From assembly GCA_938044295.1 (NCBI GenBank), contig CALIRC010000010.1:1-32083 (forward strand): DNA of 32,083 nt. Reading direction: 5' to 3'. The DNA is from Minisyncoccota bacterium (GTDB lineage Bacteria; Patescibacteriota; Minisyncoccia; Moranbacterales; GCA-2747515). Below, piece after piece: positions 6,891-13,319 of the stretch. Below the pieces are notes generated by a model that worked only from the letters and a program-made list of their open reading frames with translations, was not told where the DNA came from and searched no databases. Position 1 is the first letter of the stretch, and every line of letters begins with the position of its first letter. The position numbers and the translations under genes were made by a program.

Positions 6891-7675
6891 GTAAGAAGAA
6901 TCCACAAAATGAAACAGATCTCTGCACACGCGTAATGGATGAGATCACTCAGAAGAAAGTCGCACCAAAACCGCGGTGGTATTTTACGTTAAAAAATCTC
7001 TTTCTGTGGGCAACGGGTATTGGACTGCTATTAGTAGGAAGTCTGAGCGTCAGTATCATTATCTTTATCATTACTGGATCCCCATGGGAACTCCGTGCAT
7101 TCATGGGGGAAAGTCACCTAGGCTATTTAATGCAGTTTTTTCCATTTCTGTGGCTTGTCTCATTTATTGTTTTTCTCATGACAGCAGATTTCATCTTTTC
7201 AAGAACCAAAGGCACGTACAAGCATTCTGCCATCAAAGTTTCGTTGGTAATTCTCTTAGCAAGTATAGTCTTAGGGTCTCTCTTACACCTATGCAAAGTC
7301 TCAAAAATGACCGACCAGATCCTTGGTAAAAAAGCACCGAAACTCTACCAAACACTAGAAAAACGCAAAAACGGAGCTATGCACAGGCCAAAAAAAGGCC
7401 GTGTCATGGGTGTTGTGCAATCAGTCCATACAGATGGTAGCGTAAACAGAGAACACTTCATAATCGTCCATCCTGAGAAAGAAAAAGAGCTCACTATCTA
7501 TACACACGAATTGCCGCAAGAAAAATACGAGCTTGTACAAGTAGGCTCTAAACTGCTGATCATAGGAAAACCAGCAGAAAAAGGCGCCTTCCACGCTCAT
7601 GATATCCGCAACTTCGAAAAAATCCGCAAACACATCCGCAAGATGTTAAGAGAAAAAAAGACATTGCAGTATTAA
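6887..7675 (+). CDS. Three-TM membrane protein, probable anti-sigma factor
   Basis: A 262-residue protein. A cytoplasmic N-terminal segment of about 35 residues (KNPQNETDLCTRVMDEITQKK) precedes three hydrophobic helices at about 40-67, 84-105 and 116-136. A soluble C-terminal domain of about 120 residues follows, rich in Lys, Arg and His (GRVMGVVQSVHTDGSVNREHFIIVHPEKEKELTIY). Its ATG overlaps the sigma factor stop codon by four bases, the classic arrangement for a sigma/anti-sigma pair. The short N-terminal region could be the sigma-binding part. No zinc-containing HxxxCxxC motif is seen, so it would not be a ZAS-type anti-sigma. The role is inferred from position and topology, not from recognised homology. 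Confidence 0.6.
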   Translation: MSKKNPQNETDLCTRVMDEITQKKVAPKPRWYFTLKNLFLWATGIGLLLVGSLSVSIIIFIITGSPWELRAFMGESHLGYLMQFFPFLWLVSFIVFLMTADFIFSRTKGTYKHSAIKVSLVILLASIVLGSLLHLCKVSKMTDQILGKKAPKLYQTLEKRKNGAMHRPKKGRVMGVVQSVHTDGSVNREHFIIVHPEKEKELTIYTHELPQEKYELVQVGSKLLIIGKPAEKGAFHAHDIRNFEKIRKHIRKMLREKKTLQY

Positions 7676-7676
7676 A

Positions 7677-7703
7677 AAAAACCTTTCCGCTGGAAAGGTT
7701 TTC
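7677..7703. terminator. Intrinsic terminator, bidirectional
   Basis: AAAACCTTTCC, loop gct, GGAAAGGTTTT: a 12-bp stem flanked by A-runs and T-runs, just after the stop at 7675. It can serve both the rightward operon and the leftward gene ending at 7754. Confidence 0.85.
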
Positions 7704-7731
7704 GTCCGTTGTGAAATACACACAACGGACG
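7703..7731. terminator. Second hairpin, tandem with the terminator
   Basis: CGTCCGTTGTG and CACAACGGACG form a perfect 11-bp stem around a 7-nt loop. There is no long T-run on either side. It probably backs up termination or stabilises a 3' end between the convergent genes. Confidence 0.55.
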
Positions 7732-7753
7732 ACAAATAATAAAAAGTACTTGT

Positions 7754-8572
7754 TTAATGACCCCGCACTGCACCAATTGCAGTAAAAAAATCATTTGCAA
7801 TTTCATAGTACGCTTTTGCAAGCTCACGACCACCCTCTTTTGGGTCAGCACGTCTAGCGACGAAACTGAGACTCTTAAGTGCGATATCAATATTTCCGTC
7901 AATACCGCGATATTCAAAAGCTTCATGCAGCATTCTTTTAAGATGTCTCGTATCATTCTCTAAATGCTCAGCATAAAGAAATGCGTAGTGCAAGTCATAG
8001 GTTTTGCCTTCTGCAACAAATGCATGCATGCCAACTACCGCTGCTTCTAATTGCTGGTAACGGATTGTACGAAGACTAAATTCCTTTGAATGAAAAGCCT
8101 TGAGCATTACATTTTTTTTTGCAGCATACAAACGGCGAAGCTCCTGAGGGTCACTATAAAATGCTCGAAAATGCCCCTCAAGTGAAGCAGAAGATGCTTC
8201 TAATTGCGCTTGCAAAACTGTGCTTACTTTGCTCATCACCTGAAAGCGGCATCCATAAGAATATTTCCCAAGAATCGCCTTACAAAAGACATCATCTTCT
8301 ATAGAGCCGATGACATCAGTACGCCAGTTAGACAATATGAGCCATACATACTCATCAGAAAGAGTTTTTTCCGCAATCAAACGTGTCATAGCGTTCGTTG
8401 CATTTTCAACTAATTCTTCGTTTGATTTGGGCTGCGATATAACTATTCCTAGAAGGAATAAAAAGGTAAGTACTGCAATTAACACACGTGAAGAAAAAGA
8501 AGAAAAGGGGAGTAATTTCAAGAGATCAGAGAGGTCTCCATCATATCGATTCGACTTATTTGTAAGGTACAT
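7754..8572 (-). CDS. Orphan membrane-anchored helical protein
   Basis: No family recognised. From ATG 8572 it has 272 residues: a polar N-terminus, one hydrophobic helix at about 30-46 (VLIAVLTFLFLLGIVIS), then a long, mostly helical soluble region to the end. This fits a signal-anchored protein with its C-terminal domain outside. Two cysteines (VFCKAIL and YGCRF) could form a disulfide there. A frame open 14 codons further upstream (to 8614) is rejected: AGGAG (complement 8579-8583) lies 6 nt before ATG 8572. The promoter at 8624-8652 would also start transcription near 8617, too close for the longer start. The gene is monocistronic and converges on the sigma operon terminators. Confidence 0.65.
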   Translation of the reverse strand: MYLTNKSNRYDGDLSDLLKLLPFSSFSSRVLIAVLTFLFLLGIVISQPKSNEELVENATNAMTRLIAEKTLSDEYVWLILSNWRTDVIGSIEDDVFCKAILGKYSYGCRFQVMSKVSTVLQAQLEASSASLEGHFRAFYSDPQELRRLYAAKKNVMLKAFHSKEFSLRTIRYQQLEAAVVGMHAFVAEGKTYDLHYAFLYAEHLENDTRHLKRMLHEAFEYRGIDGNIDIALKSLSFVARRADPKEGGRELAKAYYEIANDFFTAIGAVRGH

Positions 8573-8595
8573 ACTGTACTCCTGGTGAAAGAAGG

Positions 8596-8615
8596 AAAAA
8601 AACTTGGAATCCAAG
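8596..8615 (-). promoter_or_regulatory. 5' hairpin with U-run at predicted transcript start
   Basis: Minus strand CTTGG-att-CCAAG followed by seven U (A-run 8596-8602). It begins almost at the predicted transcription start near 8617, so it is probably too close for true termination. It may instead protect the 5' end or promote initial pausing. Confidence 0.4.
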
Positions 8616-8623
8616 CTGAAAAT

Positions 8624-8652
8624 ATAATAGTATATTTCAAAGAAAAAGTCAA
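8624..8652 (-). promoter_or_regulatory. Promoter of the orphan membrane-anchored protein gene
   Basis: Minus strand: TTGACT (8647-8652), 17-nt spacer, TATTAT (8624-8629). Predicted start is near 8617, with a leader of about 45 nt that includes the AGGAG ribosome site. Confidence 0.6.
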
Positions 8653-8684
8653 GTAATTTGTCCGCGGATGTATGTATATAGTAT

Positions 8685-8804
8685 TGGACTTACGCACGCG
8701 AATATAATTCTAGGCTAAATCAAGGCTTTCACGAGCCATAGTCTAATTATGGTGAGGAAAAACGTAGGTTTTAACGATAAAGTACACCAAATACGTAAGT
8801 CCTA
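8685..8804. mobile_element. MITE-like inverted-repeat element, long copy
   Basis: About 120 bp, non-coding, bounded by TTGGACTTACGCA and (inverted) TAGGACTTACGTA. The internal sequence matches the element at 2214-2291 on both sides of a 43-bp segment (8735-8777) that the other copy lacks; ACGA stands at both edges of that segment (8731-8734, 8774-8777). The size and terminal repeats fit a non-autonomous transposable element. No transposase lies in the window and no clear target duplication was identified. Confidence 0.65.
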
Positions 8805-8989
8805 TAATCATAAAGCTGATATGTAAGCGAAAGTTGAGGTGAAAGAAAAATCTAAGAACAACGTACTAGAGAGTGTGGACACAAGAAGGATACTGAAATA
8901 CTCAAATCGCTACGCGAGCGAAATGATGGAAGACCTCAAGTATCATCTTTTATGTCCTGAGGTCACATCTTAAGTAAATAAGCTAATAT
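8805..8989. promoter_or_regulatory. Leader region of the duplicated-domain secreted gene
   Basis: Non-coding. It holds a small hairpin (TCGCT-acgcg-AGCGA, 8907-8921) and a larger one with GACCTCA (8932-8938) pairing TGAGGTC (8958-8964) across a 19-nt loop, ending 25 nt before the start codon. No convincing promoter or Shine-Dalgarno was found. The hairpins may be part of a 5' leader. Confidence 0.35.
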
Positions 8990-9601
8990 ATGAACAAAAA
9001 AGTAAAAAATCCAAAAATTGCAAAAGATCGTAAAAAGTATAGAAAACGCGTGATGATTGGTGGTGCTCTAGGTGTTGTATCTTTGGCAACTACAGGAATC
9101 GCAAATGCACATCTCGGGAACAACCCAGAGACGCGACAAGCAGTAAAAGCGGCATTTGAAGCCAAAAATTACAATGCCTTCATGGAAGCTGCAAAAGACA
9201 CAAAAATCATTGAAAAAATTGATACCCAAGAGAAATTTGATAAAGTCATCGAAGCGCATGTACTAAGAGAAGCAGGAGATCTCGAAGGAGCAAAAGCGAT
9301 CAAGCAAGAGCTCGGTCTCGATGGTCACGGTCACCGCGGAAAGAAAAATCCAGCAGCAAAAGCAGCTATAGAAGCAAATGACTATACTGCATTTCGCGAG
9401 GCTATAAATGGCGGAAAATTCAGTGAAAAGATTGACAGCGCAGAAAAATTTACCAAACTTGTAGAGGTGAACGAGCTCAGAGCTCAAGGCAAACACGAAG
9501 AAGCAAAAGTAATCATGAAAGAGCTAGGGTTTGAGAAATCAGGGCATGGAAAAAAAGGTCACCATCGCACACATACCAGAGGAACAACACAATCAGAATA
9601 A
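8990..9601 (+). CDS. Secreted protein with two repeated helical domains and His-rich tails
   Basis: A 203-residue protein. A very basic N-terminus (about 20 residues, KKYRKR) precedes a hydrophobic segment ending in an ANA-like cleavage motif (IGGALGVVSLATTGIANA, about 24-40), so it is probably exported. Two related units of about 75 residues follow (about 43-115 and 119-190). Shared positions include NP...A.KAA.EA..Y.AF.EA, KIDS/T.EKF.K..E...LR..G..E.AK.I..ELG. Each unit ends in a His/Gly/Lys-rich stretch (HGHRGKK; SGHGKKGHHRTH). The His clusters suggest metal binding. Similar short duplicated modules occur in secreted proteins of candidate-phyla bacteria in my recollection, but I cannot name a family. 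A strong terminator follows. Confidence 0.65.
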   Translation: MNKKVKNPKIAKDRKKYRKRVMIGGALGVVSLATTGIANAHLGNNPETRQAVKAAFEAKNYNAFMEAAKDTKIIEKIDTQEKFDKVIEAHVLREAGDLEGAKAIKQELGLDGHGHRGKKNPAAKAAIEANDYTAFREAINGGKFSEKIDSAEKFTKLVEVNELRAQGKHEEAKVIMKELGFEKSGHGKKGHHRTHTRGTTQSE

Positions 9602-9693
9602 GTAAAAAAGACACAACAGTCACAAAAAAATATGCCAAAAAATACCCGAGTCAAAAGTGTATGGTAAGTTACCAGAATCGATAGATGTAAAGC

Positions 9694-9726
9694 ACACAAA
9701 ACAGGCCTCTGTAGCCTGTTTTGTGT
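9694..9726 (+). terminator. Intrinsic terminator after the duplicated-domain gene
   Basis: ACACAAAACAGGC, 7-nt loop, GCCTGTTTTGTGT: a 13-bp perfect stem with internal T-run. Confidence 0.75.
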
Positions 9727-9741
9727 TAATATAAAAATACT

Positions 9742-9834
9742 ATGGGAAAAATACGAGACTACATAAGAGAAAAGTGTGCAGCAATACTGCTCAGAATCTT
9801 GTATTGGCTCGGATACGACGACAAAGGACACTAA
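9742..9834 (+). CDS. 30-residue amphipathic peptide ORF
   Basis: A short frame encoding MGKIRDYIREKCAAILLRIL and then a YWLGYDDKGH tail. It looks like an amphipathic helix with basic and hydrophobic faces, as in small membrane-associated peptides. A possible extended -10 (TGT-TAATAT, 9724-9732) would place the transcript start within about 3 nt of the ATG. It lies just after the terminator of the preceding gene. No Shine-Dalgarno, and no family recognised. It could be chance. Confidence 0.35.
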   Translation: MGKIRDYIREKCAAILLRILYWLGYDDKGH

Positions 9835-9858
9835 TGCACATACAGAAAGAAAAATGCA

Positions 9859-9888
9859 TTGAGAAAGCCTTGATGAAATAAATATAGT
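9859..9888 (+). promoter_or_regulatory. Possible promoter of the orphan 209-residue gene
   Basis: TTGAGA (9859-9864), 18-nt spacer, TATAGT (9883-9888). Predicted start is near 9895 and the leader about 35 nt. Confidence 0.4.
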
Positions 9889-9929
9889 TTGATAGGGTTT
9901 ATATGATCGTTCTACGAGGAGGGTAAACC

Positions 9930-10559
9930 ATGAAAGATGTAGATTTTTGGAAGTATGCCTTGAAGCATTTAAAGGATGAAAAAGTGCAATTGTGTTTTAA
10001 ACCTAATAAATTTTCATTGAGAGGTCTTCGTGCACTTAAAAACTCTGGTTTGCAGTGCAGCAAGCAAGCAGTAGGTGCTGTAGCAAAAGAATTGAAGAAG
10101 AAGAAACCAAATGCTTTATATTGCTGTCTGAATGTGCATAGTTGGGAAAATGTGTCAGATCAAGATTTGAACAGGATTATTGGATGTTGTCGCTCTATCC
10201 ATGGACATTCTTCAGAATTTCTACATTTTTCCGACGATCGCAAGGAAAGGATAAATGCAGGTAAGAATATCAGCAATAGGATTTTGCACTACAAAGACTG
10301 GGAAACAGTGGGTGAGTGGGGATACAGGTGTGCTATAGAGGTCACGTGCAATGATTTTGGGGCAATCGTTTTTGTGCTAACAGTGAGTCATAAAGATCGA
10401 TCTTCACAAGTAGAGGATATGATCGTGCAATTGGATAGTGTGACAAGAAAACTGACAAATTCCTATACGAGAACGGTGAATGAATGTGTATACCTGCCTA
10501 AAGTTGTAGAAATAGTCTTAGAGGTTATCGAGGCTAGAGAAAATAATAGGACTGTTTGA
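9930..10559 (+). CDS. Orphan 209-residue cytoplasmic protein
   Basis: No family recognised. It has no signal peptide or membrane helix, a Lys-rich N-terminal half (ELKKKKPNALYCCLNVHSW) and nine cysteines, including CC pairs at YCCLN and GCCRS. Two strands follow (YRCAIEVTCNDFGAIVFVLTVSH), and the C-terminus is helical. The Shine-Dalgarno is the strongest in the window (GAGGAGGG, 8 nt before ATG). Leucine and valine codons (TTG, GTG) are more common here than in neighbouring genes. Together these hint at a different origin from the flanking genes, though this is impression, not measured. It is monocistronic with its own terminator. Confidence 0.6.
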   Translation: MKDVDFWKYALKHLKDEKVQLCFKPNKFSLRGLRALKNSGLQCSKQAVGAVAKELKKKKPNALYCCLNVHSWENVSDQDLNRIIGCCRSIHGHSSEFLHFSDDRKERINAGKNISNRILHYKDWETVGEWGYRCAIEVTCNDFGAIVFVLTVSHKDRSSQVEDMIVQLDSVTRKLTNSYTRTVNECVYLPKVVEIVLEVIEARENNRTV

Positions 10560-10619
10560 TTTTGCAAAAAAGTGAGTGTATGATTTCGATAAAGTAAGTA
10601 AGAATGAGTACACACGGTA

Positions 10620-10650
10620 AGACTGCGTATGAAAATATTACGCAGTTTTT
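10620..10650 (+). terminator. Intrinsic terminator after the orphan gene
   Basis: ACTGCGTA (10622-10629) pairs TACGCAGT (10639-10646), followed by TTTTT. Confidence 0.7.
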
Positions 10651-10693
10651 AAATACTGAGCACTCATGTAAAATAGATCATCATTTTTATTTA

Positions 10694-10702
10694 TGTTACA
10701 AT
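10694..10702 (+). promoter_or_regulatory. Extended -10 promoter of mscL
   Basis: TGT-TACAAT; no good -35. Predicted start is near 10709, with a leader of about 56 nt. Confidence 0.5.
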
Positions 10703-10764
10703 AATACTCGTAAAAGCAAATATGGAATGCTTATAAATCTTAAATGAAAGGGGGTGCACACATT

Positions 10765-11076
10765 ATGGAAGGATTCAAAAATTTTTTAGCAGAGCAAGGT
10801 GTAGTCGGTCTCGCAGTTGGCTTCATCCTCGGTGGAGCTGTGTCTGATCTTGTTGCGTCAATCGTTGAGAACATTCTCAATCCGCTGATAGGAATCGCAC
10901 TCGGTGATACAAACCTCGATGCAATGGATCTATCTCTCGGAGGTGAGGCTGTGTTGAGTTACGGAGCTGTATTAACCGTACTGATCAACTTCATCGTCAT
11001 TGCAGCGTTTGTCTACTGGGGTGTAAAAAAACTTGGACTCGACAAACTAGACAAAGAAAAACCAGAAGACGCATAA
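10765..11076 (+). CDS. mscL: Large-conductance mechanosensitive channel MscL
   Basis: MscL forms a homopentameric pore that opens under membrane tension and releases solutes on hypo-osmotic shock. Seen: the N-terminal amphipathic helix MEGFKNFLAEQG, TM1 with the hallmark VVGLAVGFILGGAVSDLVASIVENILNP, a short periplasmic loop (GDTNLDAMDLSLGG), TM2 (GAVLTVLINFIVIAAFVYWGVKKL), and a short charged C-terminus. From ATG 10765 it has 103 residues, shorter than the usual 120-150 because of a reduced loop and cytoplasmic bundle. An upstream in-frame ATG (10744) is rejected because AGGGGGTG lies 9 nt before 10765, inside the would-be codons of the longer version. Confidence 0.95.
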   Translation: MEGFKNFLAEQGVVGLAVGFILGGAVSDLVASIVENILNPLIGIALGDTNLDAMDLSLGGEAVLSYGAVLTVLINFIVIAAFVYWGVKKLGLDKLDKEKPEDA

Positions 11077-11110
11077 GCAATAGATGTTATCATCTTTGTA
11101 TGCAAATTTC

Positions 11111-11142
11111 AAAACTCGTCCACATGGGCGTGTTTTGTTTTT
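11111..11142 (+). terminator. Intrinsic terminator after mscL
   Basis: AAAACtCGtCC and GGgCGtGTTTT form an imperfect stem with loop acat, followed by a T-rich tract. Confidence 0.65.
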
Positions 11143-11247
11143 AAAATACTTAAAAGTAGAGAGATTATAATAAAGAGGGTAAAGATTTATATTGCTATTA
11201 CATCACTATAAGAAAATGTGACACATCTTACAGGAAAAAATGAAGGG
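11143..11247. other. Intergenic stretch without a gene
   Basis: No ORF or strong structure. A lone TATAAT stands at 11166-11171 without a matching -35 box. Confidence 0.4.
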
Positions 11248-11276
11248 TTGACTTTTTCTAAGAGAGCTGCTATAAT
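11248..11276 (+). promoter_or_regulatory. Near-consensus sigma-70 promoter for candidate sRNA
   Basis: TTGACT (11248-11253), 17-nt spacer, TATAAT (11271-11276). It is among the best rightward promoters in the window, yet no protein gene follows. Predicted start is near 11283. Confidence 0.75.
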
Positions 11277-11282
11277 GATCTT

Positions 11283-11377
11283 ACGATAAAGAACTGGGTG
11301 AAAATGTTTGATTAGAAAAAACATCTTCAAAAGTACAGAAGAAGAAAATTCTAAATGAGCATTTTGCTCATTTTTTT
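11283..11377 (+). ncRNA. Candidate small RNA of about 95 nt
   Basis: The unit runs from a near-consensus promoter to a strong intrinsic terminator with no usable reading frame in between: ATGs give frames of only 3-4 codons. The body is purine-rich, with A-rich unpaired stretches and a possible AUGUUU/AAACAU stem. The 3' end is the terminator hairpin. It does not match 6S, SRP, RNase P or tmRNA signatures that I can recognise. Function unknown. Confidence 0.55.
11353..11377 (+). terminator. Intrinsic terminator of the candidate sRNA
   Basis: AAATGAGC, loop atttt, GCTCATTT then a run of T (seven in all from 11371). Confidence 0.85.
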
Positions 11378-11663
11378 ATTGTCTAAGTACATATTGTTCT
11401 ATCCATTAAAAAAGGGGGAGTGGTAGTCGAAGCTTATAAAGGATATTTAGGGAGCATTATGTACTGGAAGAGTACGTTAAAAAGTAAAACAAAAAGTTAT
11501 GTAACGTAAAGTATGGCGAAGCAATACAACTTACGACATGTAGTATGAGATTGCAGACTCAGTGCAATATCTAAACTGCCATACGCGCCTAGCGCAAGAG
11601 GAGAAAGATCAGGCAGATGGTAATTGTGAAAAGATACAAAAAGAACCATTGATCAATCCATAG

Positions 11664-11677
11664 GTACTTATAAGTAC
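11664..11677. repeat. Perfect 14-bp palindrome
   Basis: GTACTTATAAGTAC is its own reverse complement. It could be a protein-binding site or the stem of a small hairpin; no neighbouring gene clarifies its use. Confidence 0.45.
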
Positions 11678-11949
11678 AAAGTAAGTATAATTGCCAATAA
11701 GCCCGGAGAGAATAAAATGTATTGCATACAGTCAGTGATACAAAAAAGAGAACTGGTTTGTATGTAAAAAGAATGCGCCCTGCACTTCGCATGACCTCAG
11801 TGTCATATGGAAGTCACAGGAATCGCGTGTTATAGAATGATTCGTACAATTTGTGTTCGTGTGCCAGGCAATGGCCAAAATAATTGTCACCTCATAAGCG
11901 TCAAGGACCTTATAGCAAGTCAGTATGCTAAGGATCGAAAAACGCCACA

Positions 11950-11999
11950 GGTGAGTGATGAACGAAACTTTGCTCGTTCTCACTCACCTCCTTCTTTTT
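11950..11999 (+). terminator. Strong terminator-like hairpin with anti-SD-like tail
   Basis: GGTGAGTG (11950-11957) pairs CACTCACC (11981-11988), continuing as GAACGA/TCGTTC around an 8-nt loop. It is followed by TCCTTCTTTTT. The 3' arm and tail read CACCTCCTT, the same as the anti-Shine-Dalgarno at the 3' end of bacterial 16S rRNA. No rightward gene with a stop nearby needs this terminator, so it may end an unrecognised RNA. Confidence 0.55.
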
Positions 12000-12216
12000 A
12001 CTTCCTAAAGTAATATCGATAGGAAAGTTGTGAACGCAAAACATACAGTATGGCATCCTTCTCTGGTTGAATAGCAAGGTACAGTTTGGCATCAGAGATG
12101 ATCTCTGGCTACCGCTTGGTGGGTTTGCGACAATCGCAACTCTCCTTGTATTTTTTTTCAAAAACCGCGTCTACACACATGCTGTGGGGGAGCAGGTAAA
12201 ATCTACCGAGAAATAG

Positions 12217-12225
12217 TGTTAGAAT
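12217..12225 (+). promoter_or_regulatory. Possible extended -10 promoter of fba
   Basis: TGT-TAGAAT. An alternative TATAAT at 12257-12262 would start transcription about 4 nt before the ATG and give an almost leaderless message. Confidence 0.4.
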
Positions 12226-12272
12226 AATATTGCGCGGTGTACAGGATCACTAAATTTATAATACAATGATAT

Positions 12273-13310
12273 ATGTCTCTAATAACACTCAGACAATTAC
12301 TAGATCACGCAGCAAAAGAAACCTATGCAGTACCAGCATTCAACGTGAATAACCTCGAGCAAGTACAAGCTGTTATGGAGGCAGCTGATGAATGTGATGC
12401 ACCTGTAATCATGGCAGCTTCTTCAGGAGCGAGGGATTATGCAGGGAATGAATTTCTTACGGGACTCATGCGTGCAGCAATAGAAACATATCCGCATATC
12501 CCTGTATGCACGCATCAAGACCATGGACTCTCACCAGAAATGTGCAAAAGCGCAATCGATCTCGGATTTTCATCAGCAATGATGGATGGATCACTCATGC
12601 CAGATCACAAAACACCATCAACCGAACAATACAATGTAAAAGTAACGAAAGAGGTAGTAGAGTACGCACACAAACGCGGTGCTAGTGTAGAGGGAGAGAT
12701 TGGTGTTCTAGGTTCACTCGAAACGCTTATTGCTGGCAAAGAAGACGGAGTAGGCGCCGAAGGTGAGCTCAATGAAGATATGCTTCTGACAAGCGTGGAG
12801 CAAGCGAGAGATTTCGCACAAGAGACAGGCGTAGATGCACTCGCCATCGCCATCGGTACGTCACATGGTGCCTACAAATTCAAAAAACCACCAACGGGTA
12901 AGGTGCTGCGGATTGACAGGCTAAAAGAAATACACGAAGCACTGCCACAGACACATCTCGTCATGCACGGCTCATCAAGTGTGCCACAAGATTGGCTTAA
13001 AACAATTAACGATCATGGTGGTGCAATGCCACAAACCTATGGTGTACCAGTAGAAGAAATTCAAGAAGGTATTGAGCATGGTGTGAGAAAAGTAAATGTA
13101 GACACTGATCTTCGCATGGCCTCAACTGGAGCCATACGCAAATACTTCCACGATGCGCCAGAACAGTTTGATCCCCGGAAATATTTAAAACAAGCGAAAG
13201 AAGCTATGAAAGCAATCTGTATCCAACGTTACAAAGAATTTGGCACTGCAGGTAACGCAAGTAAAATCACACCAGAATCATTAGATGATATGAAATCATT
13301 GTATAAATAA
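12273..13310 (+). CDS. fba: Class II fructose-bisphosphate aldolase
   Basis: A zinc-dependent aldolase that interconverts fructose-1,6-bisphosphate with dihydroxyacetone phosphate and glyceraldehyde-3-phosphate in glycolysis and gluconeogenesis. It has 345 residues, full length for the class IIB subgroup. Seen: AVPAFNVNNLEQ near the N-terminus; the motif HQDHG (81-85) with the catalytic Asp83 and zinc ligand His84; GEIGVLGS with the Glu-rich insertion; the zinc/phosphate motif GTSHGAYK; HGSSSVP; and the substrate-binding KVNVDTDLR. The ATG directly before SLITLRQLLDHA is standard for the family. No Shine-Dalgarno. A small membrane protein gene follows after 9 nt, so the two probably form an operon. 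Confidence 0.96.
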   Translation: MSLITLRQLLDHAAKETYAVPAFNVNNLEQVQAVMEAADECDAPVIMAASSGARDYAGNEFLTGLMRAAIETYPHIPVCTHQDHGLSPEMCKSAIDLGFSSAMMDGSLMPDHKTPSTEQYNVKVTKEVVEYAHKRGASVEGEIGVLGSLETLIAGKEDGVGAEGELNEDMLLTSVEQARDFAQETGVDALAIAIGTSHGAYKFKKPPTGKVLRIDRLKEIHEALPQTHLVMHGSSSVPQDWLKTINDHGGAMPQTYGVPVEEIQEGIEHGVRKVNVDTDLRMASTGAIRKYFHDAPEQFDPRKYLKQAKEAMKAICIQRYKEFGTAGNASKITPESLDDMKSLYK

Positions 13311-13319
13311 GAGAATCCA

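Larger units (their letters stand above)
11378..12216. other. About 840 bp without a convincing protein gene
   Basis: Only short frames occur on both strands, and none has a ribosome site, a promoter and protein-like composition together. A hydrophobic leftward frame at 11589-11792 and a leftward frame at 11928-12161 are noted and rejected. Structured elements are present: GATTGCA/TGCAATATC (11551-11574), a 14-bp palindrome (11664-11677), CAGAGA-tga-TCTCTG and TTGCGA-caa-TCGCAA stems (about 12090-12142), and a strong terminator-like hairpin (11950-11999). The stretch could hold a long non-coding RNA ending at 11999, or the remains of decayed genes. Confidence 0.45.

Noticed and set aside
11589..11792. 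Leftward hydrophobic 67-residue frame
   Set aside because: The composition looks membrane-like, but there is no Shine-Dalgarno, promoter or terminator for it, and the AT-rich sequence easily yields such frames. Kept only as part of the gene-poor stretch.
11981..11989. CACCTCCTT as the 3' end of a 16S rRNA gene
   Set aside because: The upstream sequence lacks any 16S signature; the match is limited to the anti-SD itself.
11807..12013. Rightward 68-residue frame ending past the hairpin at 11950
   Set aside because: It runs through a strong terminator hairpin, has no ribosome site and no protein-like pattern.
11928..12161. Leftward 77-residue frame with CxxC-like spacing and AAGGAGGTGA inside it
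   Set aside because: The SD-like sequence is the complement of the terminator tail, not placed before a usable start; the frame starts at TTG without a ribosome site.
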